From the NCBI GenBank assembly GCA_023250775.1, contig JAHFAA010000191.1, forward strand, positions 1-7,168: a stretch of DNA of 7,168 nucleotides. Reading direction: 5' to 3'. The position numbers and the translations under genes were made by a program. The notes beneath the pieces are model-generated. The model saw only the letters and a program-made list of their open reading frames with translations. It was not told the origin of the DNA and did no database searches. This DNA is from Bdellovibrionales bacterium. GTDB lineage: Bacteria > Bdellovibrionota > Bacteriovoracia > Bacteriovoracales > Bacteriovoracaceae. Shown here piece by piece: positions 5,376 to 7,168 of the stretch (the first letter of the stretch is position 1; every line of letters starts with the position of its first letter).

Positions 5376-6200
5376 ATGAAGGTAATTTTTCTCGCAGTAA
5401 CTTTGCTCTTGGCCATGTCGTTGAGTGGGCCAGCGAGTGCTGCCATAACTTGGCCGGAAAAAGTAAAACCTTATGTAGAAAAAATTCGTCCACAGATGGT
5501 GAAATATTTGGGTGAAGACTTAACTCTCACAATTCTTGGCCCTGCGCCTGTGGCGAAAATGGAATTACCGCCGATTCCAAAACTGGTTGAAGATGCAAAA
5601 TCGACAGAAATGTATACGGTGAAAGAAGATCCCTCAAAATTTAAAATTAAGCCGGAAGAATACCAGAAATATAATTTGGCATTCATTGAAGAAGTCATTG
5701 TGGAAACGCGCGGAATGAAGGCCAACGATGATGATCTCTCAAAGTGGATGAATACCATGGAGCAAGGTGCCTCACGAGAAGGAATTTACCGCGCCATGGT
5801 TTTGGATGCCACTTATGCCGGCCTGGAAAATTATGAGTCAGCTGTAACAGAAAGATCAGGAGATTTTGCGATCAAATTTCTTGAGCGATTTGTAAACCAG
5901 ACTTTGAAAAAAGAGGCCGTTTCTAAATTGAATTTTTATACCTTAAAGCGAATAGTGACGGAAAAAGCACTTGAGATCATCGATCAGTACTATAAGAATC
6001 CGCAAGATTTATATAAGTGGTACGCTGTTTTCTCCAGCGAAATGGCGGAACAATATCCCACTATTTGGAACAATGAATTGCGCAAAGATGTTTCTGCCGA
6101 ACGCCACATGCAATGGGCGGCCTCGGTGCCATCACAATTCTTGAAATCGGAAGTGATTATTAAATTGCACAAAATTTTTAATCATTTAAACAGAGGATAG
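5376..6200 (+). CDS. Secreted alpha-helical protein of unknown function
   Basis: This 274-residue protein has a clear Sec signal peptide: Lys2, a hydrophobic core (IFLAVTLLLAMSLSG) and the signal peptidase I site ASA-A after Ala22. It has no lipobox and no later membrane segment, so it should be periplasmic or secreted. The mature protein lacks cysteine, is rich in Lys and Glu, and looks mostly helical. A proline-rich stretch (PAPVAKMELPPIPK) lies at about 56-69. Residues about 100-153 contain WMNTMEQGASREGIYRAM, which has the order W-x3-hydrophobic-x-x-G-x-S-R-x-x-[IV] seen in DUF4214 domains; this is a by-eye resemblance only. The C-terminal part has several aromatic residues (YKWYAVF, YPTIWNNEL, MQWAA). 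The gene diverges from the lipoprotein gene and converges on epmA. I do not recognise the family and assign no function. Confidence 0.88.
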   Translation: MKVIFLAVTLLLAMSLSGPASAAITWPEKVKPYVEKIRPQMVKYLGEDLTLTILGPAPVAKMELPPIPKLVEDAKSTEMYTVKEDPSKFKIKPEEYQKYNLAFIEEVIVETRGMKANDDDLSKWMNTMEQGASREGIYRAMVLDATYAGLENYESAVTERSGDFAIKFLERFVNQTLKKEAVSKLNFYTLKRIVTEKALEIIDQYYKNPQDLYKWYAVFSSEMAEQYPTIWNNELRKDVSAERHMQWAASVPSQFLKSEVIIKLHKIFNHLNRG

Positions 6201-6202
6201 GC

Positions 6203-6230
6203 GCCGTCGATCGCTCCTGCTCACGACGGC
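6203..6230. terminator. Candidate bidirectional terminator hairpin
   Basis: GCCGTCG (6203-6209) and CGACGGC (6224-6230) are exact reverse complements, giving a GC-rich 7-bp stem with a 14-base loop. It begins three bases after the stop of the secreted protein, in a 50-base gap between convergent genes. On + it is followed only by ATTTGT, and on - by no T run, so it is a weak intrinsic terminator by the usual rules. Confidence 0.5.
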
Positions 6231-6233
6231 ATT

Positions 6234-6248
6234 TGTACATCCTGTACA
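6234..6248. repeat. TGTACA-TCC-TGTACA repeat and hairpin
   Basis: The self-complementary hexamer TGTACA occurs at 6234-6239 and 6243-6248 with a three-base spacer. It can therefore be read as a direct repeat or as a 6-bp stem with a tight loop. It sits between the larger hairpin and the epmA stop, and may add to termination of either gene. Confidence 0.35.
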
Positions 6249-6250
6249 TC

Positions 6251-7168
6251 TTAATCCCAAAAAACGTTTGGATCTTTTGTGAGCGCCATGATCAAACGCT
6301 CGATTCCCATGGCGATTCCTGCGGCGGGAGGCATGCCTCTTTCTAAATTGGCAAGAAAACGCTCAGGCATTGGCGGCGTGTTGCCGTAGAGTCGCAATTT
6401 TTGCTCTTGTGCGAGCTCAAAACGTTTTCGTTGTTCTTTGGCATTGGTGAGTTCGTTATAAGCATTGCAGATTTCGACACCATTTAAATAAATTTCAAAG
6501 CGCTCGGCGACGCGAGGGTCACTATCTTTGATGGTTGAAAGCGCCGCCAAGGGAGCGGGAAATTCGTAAAGTAAAACGGCGCCTAAATTTTTGAGCTGCG
6601 GTTCAATCACATTTAAGAACAAAACAAAAAAATAATCTTCCCATCCTAAATTTTTCCAATCCTCAGGATTGTGAATAAGATGGGGATATTTCTCTCGAAT
6701 AATTTTTTGAATGGAAGGGATATCCAAATATTGCAAAATATCCAGATCGGCAAATTGATGGAAAATTGATTGCACGGTGATGCGTTTGATTTTCGGCGCA
6801 GGCAGCGCGAGAGTTGTCGAAACTGCATCAACGAGACCCTGGCAATCATCCATGATTTGTTCATAGCGAGCGTGGGCGCGGTACCATTCCAACATGGTGA
6901 ACTGAAAACGGTGGGTGCTGGAATTCGGTTCGTTACGAAAAGTATGGGTAAGAGTAAAAATTTTTTCAAACTGGAGAGTTAGCAATTCCTTCATGCAAAA
7001 TTCAGGCGAGGTGTGAAGATAATAGGGCGACCCTGCAAGTTGAAAAGCATGAATATGCGGTTCCATGCCAGGACAAGGAACCGCCGGTGGAGTCATCACA
7101 TCAAGGAAACCTTGGGATAAGAAAAAATTACGAATCGATTGCAGCACCAAAAAATGGCGCTTCAGGGT
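6251..7168 (-). CDS. epmA: EpmA-type elongation factor P--(R)-beta-lysine ligase, 5' end outside the window
   Basis: EpmA (PoxA/GenX/YjeA) is a class II lysyl-tRNA-synthetase-like enzyme that attaches (R)-beta-lysine to a conserved lysine of EF-P; it lacks the tRNA anticodon-binding domain. The 305 visible residues show class II motif 1 (GFLDVMTPP), the substrate-binding HTSPEF, motif 2 (TFRNE then FTMLEWYRAH), RVAERFEIYLNGVEICNAYNELT and motif 3 (GIAMGIERL). The frame has a TTG at 7150 but stays open to the edge, and the residues there (TLKRHFLVLQSIRNFF) align with the LLKRAAIMAEIRRFF region near the start of the E. coli enzyme. The true start therefore lies about 10-20 residues further right. 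Unusual points are HRFQF where HNPEF is usual, MKEL for MKRL, and a C-terminus several residues short (ends NVFWD). A stand-alone LysRS paralogue of other function is the main alternative. EF-P and EpmB are not in view. Confidence 0.87.
   Translation of the reverse strand, partial: TLKRHFLVLQSIRNFFLSQGFLDVMTPPAVPCPGMEPHIHAFQLAGSPYYLHTSPEFCMKELLTLQFEKIFTLTHTFRNEPNSSTHRFQFTMLEWYRAHARYEQIMDDCQGLVDAVSTTLALPAPKIKRITVQSIFHQFADLDILQYLDIPSIQKIIREKYPHLIHNPEDWKNLGWEDYFFVLFLNVIEPQLKNLGAVLLYEFPAPLAALSTIKDSDPRVAERFEIYLNGVEICNAYNELTNAKEQRKRFELAQEQKLRLYGNTPPMPERFLANLERGMPPAAGIAMGIERLIMALTKDPNVFWD

Noticed and set aside
1..7168. Defence system, prophage, insertion sequence or CRISPR array
   Set aside because: No transposase, integrase, nuclease, terminal inverted repeats with target duplication, or regularly spaced direct repeats are present. 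The phage-like resemblance is limited to degenerate protein modules in a lipoprotein with its own signal peptide.

Overview
The window looks like chromosome of a Gram-negative, Bdellovibrionota-like (formerly delta-proteobacterial) bacterium. The assignment is an inference. It rests on two housekeeping translation-modification genes (rimO and epmA) flanking a very large lipoprotein with He_PIG/Ig-type repeats and a Sec-exported alpha-helical protein. Such large Ig-type lipoproteins next to core genes are common in that group. I see no mobile element, CRISPR array, tRNA or rRNA.

Layout, left to right: (1) rimO on + (46-1404), complete. (2) A 1240-residue lipoprotein gene on - (1401-5123), convergent with rimO; both stop codons lie in one shared CTAG. 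(3) A 252-base divergent intergenic region (5124-5375), the only sizeable non-coding stretch. It holds a strong ribosome binding site, a perfect 7-base inverted repeat, three near-helically phased 10-11 base repeats and promoter-like elements. (4) A secreted, cysteine-free, helical 274-residue protein on + (5376-6200). (5) A 50-base convergent gap with a 7-bp hairpin, probably a bidirectional terminator. (6) epmA-like on - (6251 to beyond 7168), whose 5' end lies outside the window.

The two outer genes modify the translation apparatus: RimO methylthiolates ribosomal protein S12, and EpmA-type enzymes lysylate elongation factor P. The two central genes are divergently transcribed and both encode exported proteins, so they may share regulation or an envelope role, but neither has a function I can name. 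The most unusual content is inside the lipoprotein: about ten degenerate copies of a 35-55 residue module of the type 'SGxFxxGDxI...SGxVxxV...', interrupted by an Ig-like domain and a cysteine-rich block, plus an EF-hand-like aspartate loop. The EpmA homologue also departs from the usual residues in class II motif 2.
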